A DNA stretch of 11,920 bases from Bryobacterales bacterium (GCA_025353235.1 JANXQZ010000434.1:1-11920); one strand, 5' to 3'. Shown: positions 1 through 7,554, counted from the stretch's first letter. Notes: generated from the letters alone by a model not told the origin. Translations and numbers: made by a program.

Positions 1-1
1 G

Positions 2-250
2 GCCCTGACTGGACAGCAACGTGGAGAGCCGATTAACAATCGGCTGCAGATTAACAATCTGCCCCACATTGGCAGCAAACCGTGCTGTTTCCACGAGGCG
101 TTAGAAATTCGTCGCGGCGGAGAAGAAATTGGGATGCGTAGTACAAAAACTGCGTCTTCGGTCATTCCATTAGACGGTCATACGGAGTACGATAGTATGA
201 AGATTGTTCTCTCTTGGCTTGATCGATTCGCTCCTGACCACCGAACATAA
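2..250 (+). CDS. 3' end of an unidentified reading frame (partial)
   Basis: A frame is open from base 2 to the TAA at 248-250 (82 codons) and enters from outside the window. Its first part runs through the double-hairpin repeat, which argues that this part is not ancestral coding sequence. The last part looks more protein-like, ending in PLDGHTEYDSMKIVLSW then LDRFAPDHRT. I do not recognise a family. An ATG at 134 would give only 37 residues. The stop codon lies inside a perfect palindrome shared with the end of the opposing gene. It could be a remnant C-terminus left by an insertion or deletion, or a chance frame. Confidence 0.25.
   Translation, partial: ALTGQQRGEPINNRLQINNLPHIGSKPCCFHEALEIRRGGEEIGMRSTKTASSVIPLDGHTEYDSMKIVLSWLDRFAPDHRT
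17..71. repeat. Double-hairpin palindromic repeat (REP/BIME-like)
   Basis: Two back-to-back perfect inverted repeats share the core ATTAACAAT. The first, at 27-45, has 8-bp arms (AGCCGATT / AATCGGCT) around AAC. The second, at 46-62, has 7-bp arms (GCAGATT / AATCTGC) around the same AAC. The flanks pair as well: 17-24 (CAACGTGG) against 64-71 (CCACATTG) with one mismatch, so the whole unit can fold as a three-way junction. This compact architecture resembles dispersed palindromic elements (REP/BIME or small MITE-like units). Only one copy lies in this window, so its repetition in the genome is inferred. A role as an RNA structure or terminator is an alternative. Confidence 0.6.
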
Positions 251-262
251 CGGGCGTTATGT
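245..262. terminator. Perfect palindrome between convergent stop codons
   Basis: ACATAACG-GG-CGTTATGT is an 8-bp inverted repeat with a 2-base centre. It contains the TAA of the plus-strand frame (248-250) and the stop codon of the minus-strand gene (257-259). Its position at a tail-to-tail junction fits a bidirectional transcription end, but the loop is very short and there is no U-tract, so a protein-binding site is also possible. The right half (GGGCGTTATG) looks like the end of an integron attC site, but no full attC is present. Confidence 0.35.
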
Positions 263-709
263 CAGACTATCTTTTAGCTTGCTCGCTGGCCGGATATTTC
301 GGCCTGTCGTCACTCGTGGTGCCCGATAGTTCAAGGTTGCATGTTGGGGGCTGGGGTTCCGCATCTTGGATACACGCCCGCTTGCGCGCATCCGTCTATC
401 CGCTTCCGTCCAGGATGGCAGGGTAGCTTCTGGCTGCTCCCAATGCACCACGGATGCCTCATCGCACCAATCTAGAAGGCGTGGCATCGCTACTCGGTGG
501 TTGTCCGTCGTCATGTAGCGCTGCATAGCTTCATGGCTGTCCCATGCCGTCATGGTCCAAAAAGTCCAGCTTCGGTCAGCGAGTAGTCCGCCTCCTTTGA
601 ACCCCGCGGCCTCTTTGACCTGTTGCAGGGAGCGAAAGGTGTGCAGCATAAAGAACGGCAGGAAGCGCATCGAGCGAATTCTTAAGCGTGTGATACTGAC
701 GAAAACCAT
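257..709 (-). CDS. DUF3291/antibiotic-monooxygenase-like small protein
   Basis: A 150-residue cytosolic protein without a signal peptide. It starts with VFVSITRLRIRSMRFLPFF, followed by GFKGGGLLADRSWTFWTMTAW (residues about 37-57), AMQRYMTTDNHRVAMPRLLDW and DEASVVHWEQ. This is the pattern of small ferredoxin-like-fold proteins annotated as DUF3291 or antibiotic biosynthesis monooxygenase-like; their substrate is generally unknown. The family core ends near KMRNPSPQHA. The last 24 or so residues (NYRAPRVTTGRN...) look like an unrelated extension running into the palindrome at 245-262, so the original stop may have been lost. The ATG at 709 is supported by GAGGGG two bases upstream (short spacing) and by the conserved N-terminus. 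It stands alone, divergent from an integrase relic. Confidence 0.7.
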   Translation of the reverse strand: MVFVSITRLRIRSMRFLPFFMLHTFRSLQQVKEAAGFKGGGLLADRSWTFWTMTAWDSHEAMQRYMTTDNHRVAMPRLLDWCDEASVVHWEQPEATLPSWTEADRRMRASGRVSKMRNPSPQHATLNYRAPRVTTGRNIRPASKLKDSLT

Positions 710-753
710 AACCCCTCATGAAACGTCCGTTTAGAGGCCCGTTGTGTAGCAAC

Positions 754-764
754 GTGTGACACAC
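754..764. promoter_or_regulatory. Small perfect palindrome, possible operator
   Basis: GTGTG-A-CACAC is a perfect 11-base palindrome in the gap between the minus-strand small protein gene (start 709) and the integrase relic (start 792). Just upstream, GTTG-TGTAG-CAAC at 741-753 can form a small hairpin. The position, about 45-55 bases upstream of the divergent gene, would suit a repressor site, but no regulator gene is nearby and a short palindrome can arise by chance. Confidence 0.2.
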
Positions 765-791
765 TCGATTATCGTATTTAAAGGTGAGCCC

Positions 792-1016
792 ATGTCCCGC
801 CTCGTTCCGACCCATCGGCCCGGCCTGCCCCCCAGTTCGGCCACCTCGCCGACGTGCCGCCCGAGCTCGAATGGCTCGCCAATATCACCAATGCCGAAAA
901 CCCGCCGCACCTATAAAGAGGGCGTCCCGGGGTTTTTCATCGCTGTTCGATTATTTATGCGAACGCAACGCCGGGCTTCGAACGGCAACGAAGGCTCGAC
1001 GTCTGCGCTCGGCGAG
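792..1016 (+). pseudogene. Tyrosine recombinase (phage integrase) relic, N-terminal part
   Basis: No single frame codes the protein, but successive frames give consecutive pieces of one integrase family. Frame A from ATG 792 reads MSRLVPTHRPGLP. Frame B (833-890) reads QFGHLADVPPELEWLANITN. Frame A again (891 on) reads KTRRTYKEG. Frame C (922-972) reads FSSLFDYLCERNA. Frame A again (972-1016) reads ASNGNEGSTSALGE. These correspond, in order, to the N-terminal leader, the SAM-like DNA-binding domain and the linker into the catalytic domain of such integrases. Two single-base shifts explain the first part. About 40 codons are missing between TYKEG and SSLFDYL, and about a dozen between CERNA and NGNEG. 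The catalytic domain (R...HxxR...Y) is absent. It is clearly non-functional and a scar of a former mobile element. Confidence 0.75.
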
Positions 1017-1176
1017 ATACTGCATCACAGCTGCAGAAGCTGTCTTCCTTTACCGCGCGCCGTCTTTAGATCCTTGCAGAATTTCGTAAACTGTTTGATT
1101 GTGGAGGTATAGGCTTTAACTCTCGTCAATCCTGGGGAACAAACGTCTCGAAAGTTGGCGCGCCTCTCCTGAAATC
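1017..1176. other. Gap upstream of trpD, no recognisable gene
   Basis: This stretch follows the last recognisable integrase piece. No further catalytic-domain motif of the integrase can be read in any frame. There is GGAGG at about 1103-1107 but no suitable start codon just after it. No strong promoter, attenuator hairpin or Trp-codon leader peptide is seen upstream of trpD. Confidence 0.4.
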
Positions 1177-2205
1177 ATGCCCCTCCTGCCTTATCTGCAC
1201 CGCATTGCCGAACGCGAAAACCTGACGTCCGCCGATGCCCGTGCTGCGATGCTCCAGGTTCTGAGCGGAGACGTTTCCACTGCGATGCTCACGGCGTTCT
1301 TAGTCGCGCTGCGCATGAAGGGCGAGACTGCCGATGAAGTCTTTGGCTTTGTCCAGGCCATGCGCGAGAAAGCAACCCTGGTGGATGCCGGACTGGACGG
1401 CCAAACCCTGCTGGACACGTGCGGCACGGGCGGCGGAGAGGGCGAGCCCACCTTCAACATTTCCACCGTGGCGGCGTTCGTGGCAGCGGGGGCAGGCGTG
1501 AAGGTGGCCAAGCACGGGAACCGATCCATCTCGAGCCAGTGCGGCAGCGCGGATATTCTGGAGGCTCTTGGCGTGAACATTTCCCTGGATGCCGACAGAA
1601 TCGGGCAGGCCATCCGCGAGGTTGGGATCGGGTTCCTCTTTGCCCCCATGTTCCACCCGGCTATGAAATTTGCGCAGCCCGCGCGGCGGGAGTTAAAAAT
1701 GCGAACAGTGTTCAATCTCCTGGGGCCGCTCACGAACCCTGCGGGGGCGGCGGTGCAGTTGATCGGCGCTCCATCGGTGCGGGCGGCCGAACTGATGGCC
1801 ACGGCTCTTCTTAAACTGGAGGCTCAGCGGGCGATTGTGGTGCATGGTAGCGACGGGCTGGACGAGGTCACCATCTCGGGACCCACAATCGTATTCGACG
1901 TTTGCGGAGGCGCGGTTCGGGAACTTGTCTGGAGCCCTGCCGATTTCGGCATTGAGCCCTGCTCGCCGGAAACTTTGCGGGGAGGCGGCCCTCAGGAAAA
2001 CTGCGGGATTGCCACTAGGATCCTGCGCGGCGCGCTCGGTCCTCAACGCGACATTGTGCTGGTGAATGCCGCAGCGGCTCTCTTCGCGGCGAATGCCGTG
2101 GAGACTTTGGCCGAAGGTGCCGATAGAGCAAGAGAGTCGATTGATTCAGGCGCCGCATGGAGGAAAGTCGAGTTGCTGGTTGAATTCACAAATGCCTTTG
2201 GATGA
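1177..2205 (+). CDS. trpD: Anthranilate phosphoribosyltransferase
   Basis: A 342-residue protein of normal family length. It transfers the phosphoribosyl group of PRPP to anthranilate, the second step of tryptophan synthesis, in the cytosol. The N-terminal helical domain is followed by the phosphoribosyl-binding core: DTCGTGG at 80-86, FNIST at 93-97, KHGNRS at 112-117, CGSAD at 122-126, the anthranilate-site region RRELKMRTVFNLLGPLTNP at 170-188, and the Mg-binding DE pair at 229-230 (GSDGLDEVTISG). The usual GTGGD-G motif is altered to GTGGGEGEP with one extra residue, although the rest of the active site is intact. The ATG at 1177 has no clear Shine-Dalgarno, but the start fits the family. 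No other trp gene is in view. The stop overlaps the next frame by ATGA. Confidence 0.95.
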   Translation: MPLLPYLHRIAERENLTSADARAAMLQVLSGDVSTAMLTAFLVALRMKGETADEVFGFVQAMREKATLVDAGLDGQTLLDTCGTGGGEGEPTFNISTVAAFVAAGAGVKVAKHGNRSISSQCGSADILEALGVNISLDADRIGQAIREVGIGFLFAPMFHPAMKFAQPARRELKMRTVFNLLGPLTNPAGAAVQLIGAPSVRAAELMATALLKLEAQRAIVVHGSDGLDEVTISGPTIVFDVCGGAVRELVWSPADFGIEPCSPETLRGGGPQENCGIATRILRGALGPQRDIVLVNAAAALFAANAVETLAEGADRARESIDSGAAWRKVELLVEFTNAFG

Positions 2206-5200
2206 CGCATTACATTCATTTACGTAACCACGCCATCGAATCAGTCACCCTATATACCAACGTGCTTCGGAAATATTTTGCTTATGTTGTGCTCGTGGCG
2301 GCCATCCCGGTTAGCGCGCAGGTCGGAACGGTCAAGTCGGGTGCTCAGATCATTCCTGGAGCTACGGTGACGGTGACCCAGGAAGGCAAGAAAACCGTTA
2401 CCACTACCGACGAAAATGGTCGATATGAACTTTCAGGCCTCAATCCCGGTGCGTACGCGGTTGAGGTCGCGATGTTCGGGTTCAAAGCCGTCCAGCGCAA
2501 ATTCGAGTCGAATACGGGACCGACGCCTGTGGAATGGACTCTGGATCTTCAGCCTCGGACCGCTGCGGGACCGAGACGGGGATCCGCGCCCGGCAACGGA
2601 CAGCAGAACCAGGCTGCCGCAACCGAAATCGATACCGCGCTGCGCGGCGCACCAGCGGAAGGCGGCGCTCAAACCGCGGAAGCCGGGAACGAATCTTTTT
2701 TGCTCAATGGCAGTTTGAGCCGGGGTCTCCAATCGGGACAAGTGGACACCACGCCGCAGCAGGGTGCAGAGCCTCAGGGTAGGCCGGGCGGACCCGGAGC
2801 CGGTCAACCTGGTTTCGGCGGAGCACCCGGTACATTTGGCGGACAAGCCGCCGGCGGACGCGGCGGGTTCGGCGCAGGTGGCGGCGGGTTTGGAGGCAGA
2901 GGCGGCGGAGGCGGGGGTGGTTTCGGTGGCGGCTCTGGCGGCCCGGGTGGTCGGCAAGGTGCGCGCCGCGATCCGAATGGACCTGGCGGTCCTGGCCAAT
3001 TCTTCGGCAACCGGAATAACCGAGGACGCGATGGCATCCATGGCGGAGCCAACTTCAGCCTGCGTAATTCGGCCTTGGACGCGCGGTCGTTCTCGCTAAC
3101 TGGGGCGGACACTCCCAAGGCGGCCTACGCGCAATCGCGCTTCGGATTCGTAGTCGGCGGACCCTTGAAAATCCCCAAGCTTCTAAAGGGCGACTCGACG
3201 TTCTTCTTCGTCAATTACAACGGCAATCGAGGGAGAAACCCCTATTACAACTCCGCTACGGTTCCGACGCTTCTCGAACGCAGCGGCAATTTCTCGCAAT
3301 CCTTTACGAATCCGCCTGTCAGCATTTTCGATTACAAGACCGGAGCGTCATTTCCGAACAATGTTATTCCCCAGAGCCTGTTGAACGACGCGGCGTTAAA
3401 GCTGTTGCCTTTCATTCCGTTGCCTAACCAAACGGGCTCCGTGCAAAATTATCAGATCGTGTCGTCGGTTCCGCAGAACAACGATAACCTCAACATGCGG
3501 CTCAACCAGAACTTCACGAAAAAAGATCGCGTCGCCTTGAATGTGAATTTCCAGAACCGGAGCGGCAACCCGGAGCAGCTCTTTGGCTACCGTGACGAGA
3601 CTAGCGGGACTGGCCTGAACACAGACCTGAGTTATACGCGCAACATCGGCCAACGCACCATCAGCGTGCTGAAATTTAATTTCAACCGCAATCGCAGCGA
3701 CACAATCCCGTTCTTCGCAAATAAAGCCGATGTCGCCGCCCAACTGGGGATACGCGGGACTTCACCCGATCCGCTGAACTATGGTCCGCCTAATTTATCG
3801 TTCACTAATTTTGGCGGACTATCCGACGCGAGTCCGCTGTTCAGCCGTGTCCAGAGCGCCGACATCGGCGAGACGGTGAGCGTTGTGAAGGGCCAGCACA
3901 GCCTGGCTGGCGGCTTCGACTTTCGGCGTTCGCAAGTCAACAACAAGACGGATCAGAATGGACGGGGGACTTTCAATTTCAGCGGCATCAAGACTAGCGC
4001 GCTGGACGCGAGCGGGTTGCCAATCGCGGGGACTGGGTACGATTTCGCCGACTTCCTGCTTGGATTGCCGCAATCGAGTTCGGTCCGTTTCGGAACTGCA
4101 GCAACTTATTTTCGGGGAAATACTTGGTCGGGGTATGGCCAGGATGATTGGCGAGCTCGCGCCAACCTGACCGTCAACCTCGGGCTCCGCTACGAATACT
4201 ACAGCCCGCTGACAGAGAAGTACGGGCACATTGCAAATCTCGATGTCGCATCTGGATTCACAGGCGTTGCTGTCGTGTTGCCGGGTCAGCCGGACCCCTA
4301 TTCAAGTTCGCTTCCCGGATCTCTGGTTCGGCCCGATAAACATGATTTTGCCCCCCGCGTGGGAATAGCTTGGAAGCCGATTCCTGGCAAGTCGACGCAA
4401 GTTCGCGCGAGTTACGCTGTGTACTACAACGGGTCGATCTACAACCAGATCGCTTCGCGGCTAGCCTCGCAGCCTCCATTCGCGCAAACCACCACGCTTA
4501 ACACGAGCCTCGATAATGTTCTCACACTCCAAAACGGCTTGGCGACCAGTCCATCGGGCAAACTGATCACGAACACGTTTGCGGTGGACCCCAACTATCT
4601 AATTGGTTACGCTCAGACCTGGACCGGGTCGGTGCAGCACGAATTGCCGCACGCCATCGTGGTGGAGCTTGGCTATCTCGGAACAAAAGGAACGCGGCTG
4701 GACATTCAGCGGCTGCCGAATCGCGCGGCGCCTGGTTCACCATTGACCGCTGAGCAGCGCCGTCTCATCGGCAATGCGGTCGGATTCACGTGGGAGAGTT
4801 CGGATGGAAACTCCATCTATCACGCCATGCAACTGCGCGTGATCCGGCGTTTCCGGCGCGGCGTGTCCCTGAATGCTTTTTATACTTTTGCCAAGTCGAT
4901 TGATAACTCTTCCACGTTCGGCGGGGCGGGGAATACTGTTGCGCAAGATGATCGGAATTTGCGGGCGGAGCGCGGGCTCTCGAGCTTCGACCAGCGACAT
5001 TTGCTCACCCTGAGCTCGGTATTCTCATCCCCTCAGACCAAGTCGCGGGTCTGGCAAAACTGGACGATGACCGGTGGTCTGACGGCTGCCTCGGGAACTC
5101 CCCTCACAGCGCGCGTGCTGGGCAATTTGTCCGATTCGAGCGGAACAGGAGCTGTTGGGAGCGGTCGCGCAGATGCCACCGGCCTGCCTGTGGGCGGGGG

Positions 5201-5489
5201 AGAATTCTTCAGTCTCGGGGCGTTCACAATTCCAACTGGGGGACGCTTTGGAAACGCGGGACGAAACACCATCGAAGGGCCTGGCCAGATCACCGCCAAT
5301 GCTTCGATTGGGCGTTATTTTCCGCTTGGCGAGCGGCGACGCGTAGAGTTTCGGATTGAGGCGAACAATCTTGCCAATCATGTTAATTACACGAATCTGA
5401 GCACCATCGTGAACGCGTCCAACTACGGTTTTCCGATTGGAGCTGCGGCTATGCGGTCGATACAAGCGAGCGTGAGGTTGAGATTTTGA
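2202..5489 (+). CDS. TonB-dependent receptor, Oar-like, with Gly-rich linker
   Basis: A 1095-residue outer-membrane protein. Residues 22-39 (LRKYFAYVV... ending PVSA) form a Sec signal peptide. The first 20 residues of the longest frame look unlike a signal, so a GTG start at 2262 (residue 21) is more likely than the ATG at 2202. Residues about 41-118 are a carboxypeptidase-regulatory-like fold (IIPGATVTVTQEGKKT, TTDENGRYELSGLNPGAYAV). Residues about 120-280 are low complexity, with an extremely Gly-rich tract at about 194-268 where a plug would be expected. From about 282 the barrel follows: LRNSALDARSFSL, SRFGFVVGGPLKIPK, STFFFVNYNGNRGR, then YGQDDWRARANLTVNLGLRY around 645-665. It ends SIQASVRLRF, with the terminal Phe of outer-membrane barrels. 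The ligand is unknown; related acidobacterial receptors are often linked to carbohydrate or polymer uptake. It overlaps the vWA gene by four bases. Confidence 0.9.
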   Translation: MTHYIHLRNHAIESVTLYTNVLRKYFAYVVLVAAIPVSAQVGTVKSGAQIIPGATVTVTQEGKKTVTTTDENGRYELSGLNPGAYAVEVAMFGFKAVQRKFESNTGPTPVEWTLDLQPRTAAGPRRGSAPGNGQQNQAAATEIDTALRGAPAEGGAQTAEAGNESFLLNGSLSRGLQSGQVDTTPQQGAEPQGRPGGPGAGQPGFGGAPGTFGGQAAGGRGGFGAGGGGFGGRGGGGGGGFGGGSGGPGGRQGARRDPNGPGGPGQFFGNRNNRGRDGIHGGANFSLRNSALDARSFSLTGADTPKAAYAQSRFGFVVGGPLKIPKLLKGDSTFFFVNYNGNRGRNPYYNSATVPTLLERSGNFSQSFTNPPVSIFDYKTGASFPNNVIPQSLLNDAALKLLPFIPLPNQTGSVQNYQIVSSVPQNNDNLNMRLNQNFTKKDRVALNVNFQNRSGNPEQLFGYRDETSGTGLNTDLSYTRNIGQRTISVLKFNFNRNRSDTIPFFANKADVAAQLGIRGTSPDPLNYGPPNLSFTNFGGLSDASPLFSRVQSADIGETVSVVKGQHSLAGGFDFRRSQVNNKTDQNGRGTFNFSGIKTSALDASGLPIAGTGYDFADFLLGLPQSSSVRFGTAATYFRGNTWSGYGQDDWRARANLTVNLGLRYEYYSPLTEKYGHIANLDVASGFTGVAVVLPGQPDPYSSSLPGSLVRPDKHDFAPRVGIAWKPIPGKSTQVRASYAVYYNGSIYNQIASRLASQPPFAQTTTLNTSLDNVLTLQNGLATSPSGKLITNTFAVDPNYLIGYAQTWTGSVQHELPHAIVVELGYLGTKGTRLDIQRLPNRAAPGSPLTAEQRRLIGNAVGFTWESSDGNSIYHAMQLRVIRRFRRGVSLNAFYTFAKSIDNSSTFGGAGNTVAQDDRNLRAERGLSSFDQRHLLTLSSVFSSPQTKSRVWQNWTMTGGLTAASGTPLTARVLGNLSDSSGTGAVGSGRADATGLPVGGGEFFSLGAFTIPTGGRFGNAGRNTIEGPGQITANASIGRYFPLGERRRVEFRIEANNLANHVNYTNLSTIVNASNYGFPIGAAAMRSIQASVRLRF

Positions 5490-7546
5490 AGTGCTGGTGG
5501 GTGGTTCTGATAGCTGCTTACTGCTTGGCCCAGGAGCCAACGACATTCAAGACGAGCAGCAACCTGGTAATCGTGAACGTGACGGTGCGCGACAAGTCCG
5601 GGAAGCTCGTCGAAAATCTGAAGAAGGAAGATTTCACGATTCTCGAAGACGACAAGCCGCAGGCGCTCTCCGTGTTTCAAGTAGAGCAACTCAGCACAGA
5701 CCCGGTTCTTTCCACCCCGCAGCAGCAACAGCTTAAGGCGCGGCCAGAAGCGGGCGCGCCGCCTCTCGCACCAGCTAAGCCAGCCGGAGATGGGAGCCGC
5801 CCGTCGTTTAAGGATCGTCGCCTGATGGCCTTCTTCTTCGATTTTGCGTCCATGCAGCCAGCCGAGCAGATCCGAGCCAAGGACGCAGCCCTGAAGTTCC
5901 TCGATCAACACATGACGTCCTCGGATCTGGTCTCCATTCTCACGTACTCGAACAAGCTGCGCGTGGTGGAGGACTTTACTGACGACCGGGAACGACTGAG
6001 AACCACGATCAGCGGCTTCAGAATTGGCGAATCGAGCGAGTTGGCAGTGGATGGCGCTACCGGCGGGGACGACACGGACACTAGCGGATCGTTCGCCGCC
6101 GACGACACGGAATTCAACATCTTCAATACGGACCAGAAACTGAGCGCGTTGGAGTCGGCCGCGAAACAACTCGGAGCGTTCCCCGAGAAGAAGGCGCTGG
6201 TTTACTTTTCGAGCGGCATTAGCAAGACGGGCGTGGAGAATCAATCGCAGTTGCGGTCCACGGTGAACGCGGCGATTCGAGCCAATGTGGCTTTTTACCC
6301 TATCGATGCGCGAGGCCTAATCGCTGCTCCCCCCGGCGGTGATGCCAGCACCCCGTCCCCCAAAGGCACAGGGATTTTCACAGCCAAGGCTCAGCGGGCC
6401 GGGCGGGACAAGGTGAATGATCAGCAGGAAACGCTCGACACTCTTGCGGCGGATACGGGCGGAAAGGCGCTGCTCGACAACAACGACTTAAGCGTGGGAA
6501 TCAGGCAGGCCCAGACCGACATCAGCACTTACTACCTTCTCGGGTACTACAGCACAAATGGCGCCGAAGATGGCCGTTATCGGAAGATCCGAGTGCGCTT
6601 GAATGGTCAACTGCAAGCAAAGCTCGACTATCGGCCCGGCTACTATGCGCAGAAGCAGTTCAAGAATTTCAATTCCAGCGATAAAGAGCGCCAGCTTGAG
6701 GAGGCGTTGACTCTCGGCAATCCCGTGACGGACTTGCCGCTCGCCATTGAGATCGACTATTTTCGGATCGGACGCGATCGATACTTTGTTCCCATTTCCG
6801 TGAAGATTCCGGGATCGTCCATCGATCTCTCAAAACGAGCGTCTACGAACCTGGATTTTATCGGTCAGATTCGCGACGGCAGTGGCAAACTTGTTACAGG
6901 CGTTCGGGACGGGATCACGGTTAAGCTGAACCAGGATGCCGCCGCGCAGTTGGCCCGCAAACAGCTCCAATACGATACGGGCGTGGTGGTGGCGTCTGGA
7001 GAGTATCGGCTGACATTCCTGGCGCGCGAGAATCAGACTGGCAAGATGGGCACCTTCGAAACGAAGTTCACCATCCCCGATCTTGTGAAGCAATCGGGCG
7101 CCGTGCGGCTTAGCTCAGTCGTATGGAGCAATCAGCGCGAACCTTTGGCGGCAAGCGTCGGTACCGCTGGCACCAGCAAGAAACTGTTGGCTATGCATCC
7201 TCTGGTGCAAGACGGGCAGAAGCTGGTGCCGAGTATCACGCGTGTGTTCCATAAAGATCAGAAAATGTTCGTTTACTTCGAGGTCTACGATTCCGGGACC
7301 GAGACGGACCAGAAGCTGAGCAGCGTGGCGGCCGAGTTGACGATGTACCGAGGGGCGGTGAAAGCGCTTGAGTCCACGCCAATTCGCCTGACGCGCGCCG
7401 CGGCAAATCGCCCCAACACGATGGCTTTCACGTTCCAAATCCCGCTCGCCAATCTGCAGCCCGGACGCTATACCGCCCAAGTAAACGTGATCGACGAGCT
7501 TACCAAGAAGTTCGGCTTCGTGCGCACATCAGTCGTGATCCAATAA
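5486..7546 (+). CDS. Exported VWFA-related protein (acidobacterial type)
   Basis: A 686-residue protein starting at TTG 5486 inside the receptor stop (TTGA overlap), with GTGAGG about 8 bases upstream. KCWWVVLIAAYCLAQ is a signal peptide; the residues before the Cys (AAY) do not make a good lipobox. Residues 21-70 form the N-terminal module of this family (FKTSSNLVIVNVTVRDKSGK, LKKEDFTILEDDKPQ). A vWA-like domain covers about 112-350: FFFDFASM at 117-123, SSDLVSILTYSNKLRV, KKALVYFSSGISKTG, IRANVAFYPIDARGL, then ISTYYLLGYYS. The metal site is degenerate: D119-F-A-S-M instead of DxSxS. Residues about 400-686 are a beta-rich C-terminal region without catalytic motifs. It is probably a periplasmic or surface adhesion/assembly factor working with the receptor upstream; this is inferred from position and coupling. 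Confidence 0.85.
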   Translation: MKCWWVVLIAAYCLAQEPTTFKTSSNLVIVNVTVRDKSGKLVENLKKEDFTILEDDKPQALSVFQVEQLSTDPVLSTPQQQQLKARPEAGAPPLAPAKPAGDGSRPSFKDRRLMAFFFDFASMQPAEQIRAKDAALKFLDQHMTSSDLVSILTYSNKLRVVEDFTDDRERLRTTISGFRIGESSELAVDGATGGDDTDTSGSFAADDTEFNIFNTDQKLSALESAAKQLGAFPEKKALVYFSSGISKTGVENQSQLRSTVNAAIRANVAFYPIDARGLIAAPPGGDASTPSPKGTGIFTAKAQRAGRDKVNDQQETLDTLAADTGGKALLDNNDLSVGIRQAQTDISTYYLLGYYSTNGAEDGRYRKIRVRLNGQLQAKLDYRPGYYAQKQFKNFNSSDKERQLEEALTLGNPVTDLPLAIEIDYFRIGRDRYFVPISVKIPGSSIDLSKRASTNLDFIGQIRDGSGKLVTGVRDGITVKLNQDAAAQLARKQLQYDTGVVVASGEYRLTFLARENQTGKMGTFETKFTIPDLVKQSGAVRLSSVVWSNQREPLAASVGTAGTSKKLLAMHPLVQDGQKLVPSITRVFHKDQKMFVYFEVYDSGTETDQKLSSVAAELTMYRGAVKALESTPIRLTRAAANRPNTMAFTFQIPLANLQPGRYTAQVNVIDELTKKFGFVRTSVVIQ

Positions 7547-7554
7547 GCTGGCCG

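Noticed and set aside
246..262. Complete integron attC site
   Set aside because: Only one 16-18 base palindrome is present; the paired R and L boxes spread over 55-140 bases are missing.
784..1112. Two overlapping plus-strand frames as real small genes
   Set aside because: Each holds only alternating pieces of the same integrase family, so they are fragments of one pseudogene.
2804..3118. Pro-rich minus-strand protein
   Set aside because: It is the antisense shadow of the receptor's Gly-rich repeat, since GGN codons read as Pro on the other strand.
5491..5736. GTG-started frame at the head of the vWA gene
   Set aside because: The TTG frame at 5486 has a signal peptide and family domains; the other frame has neither.
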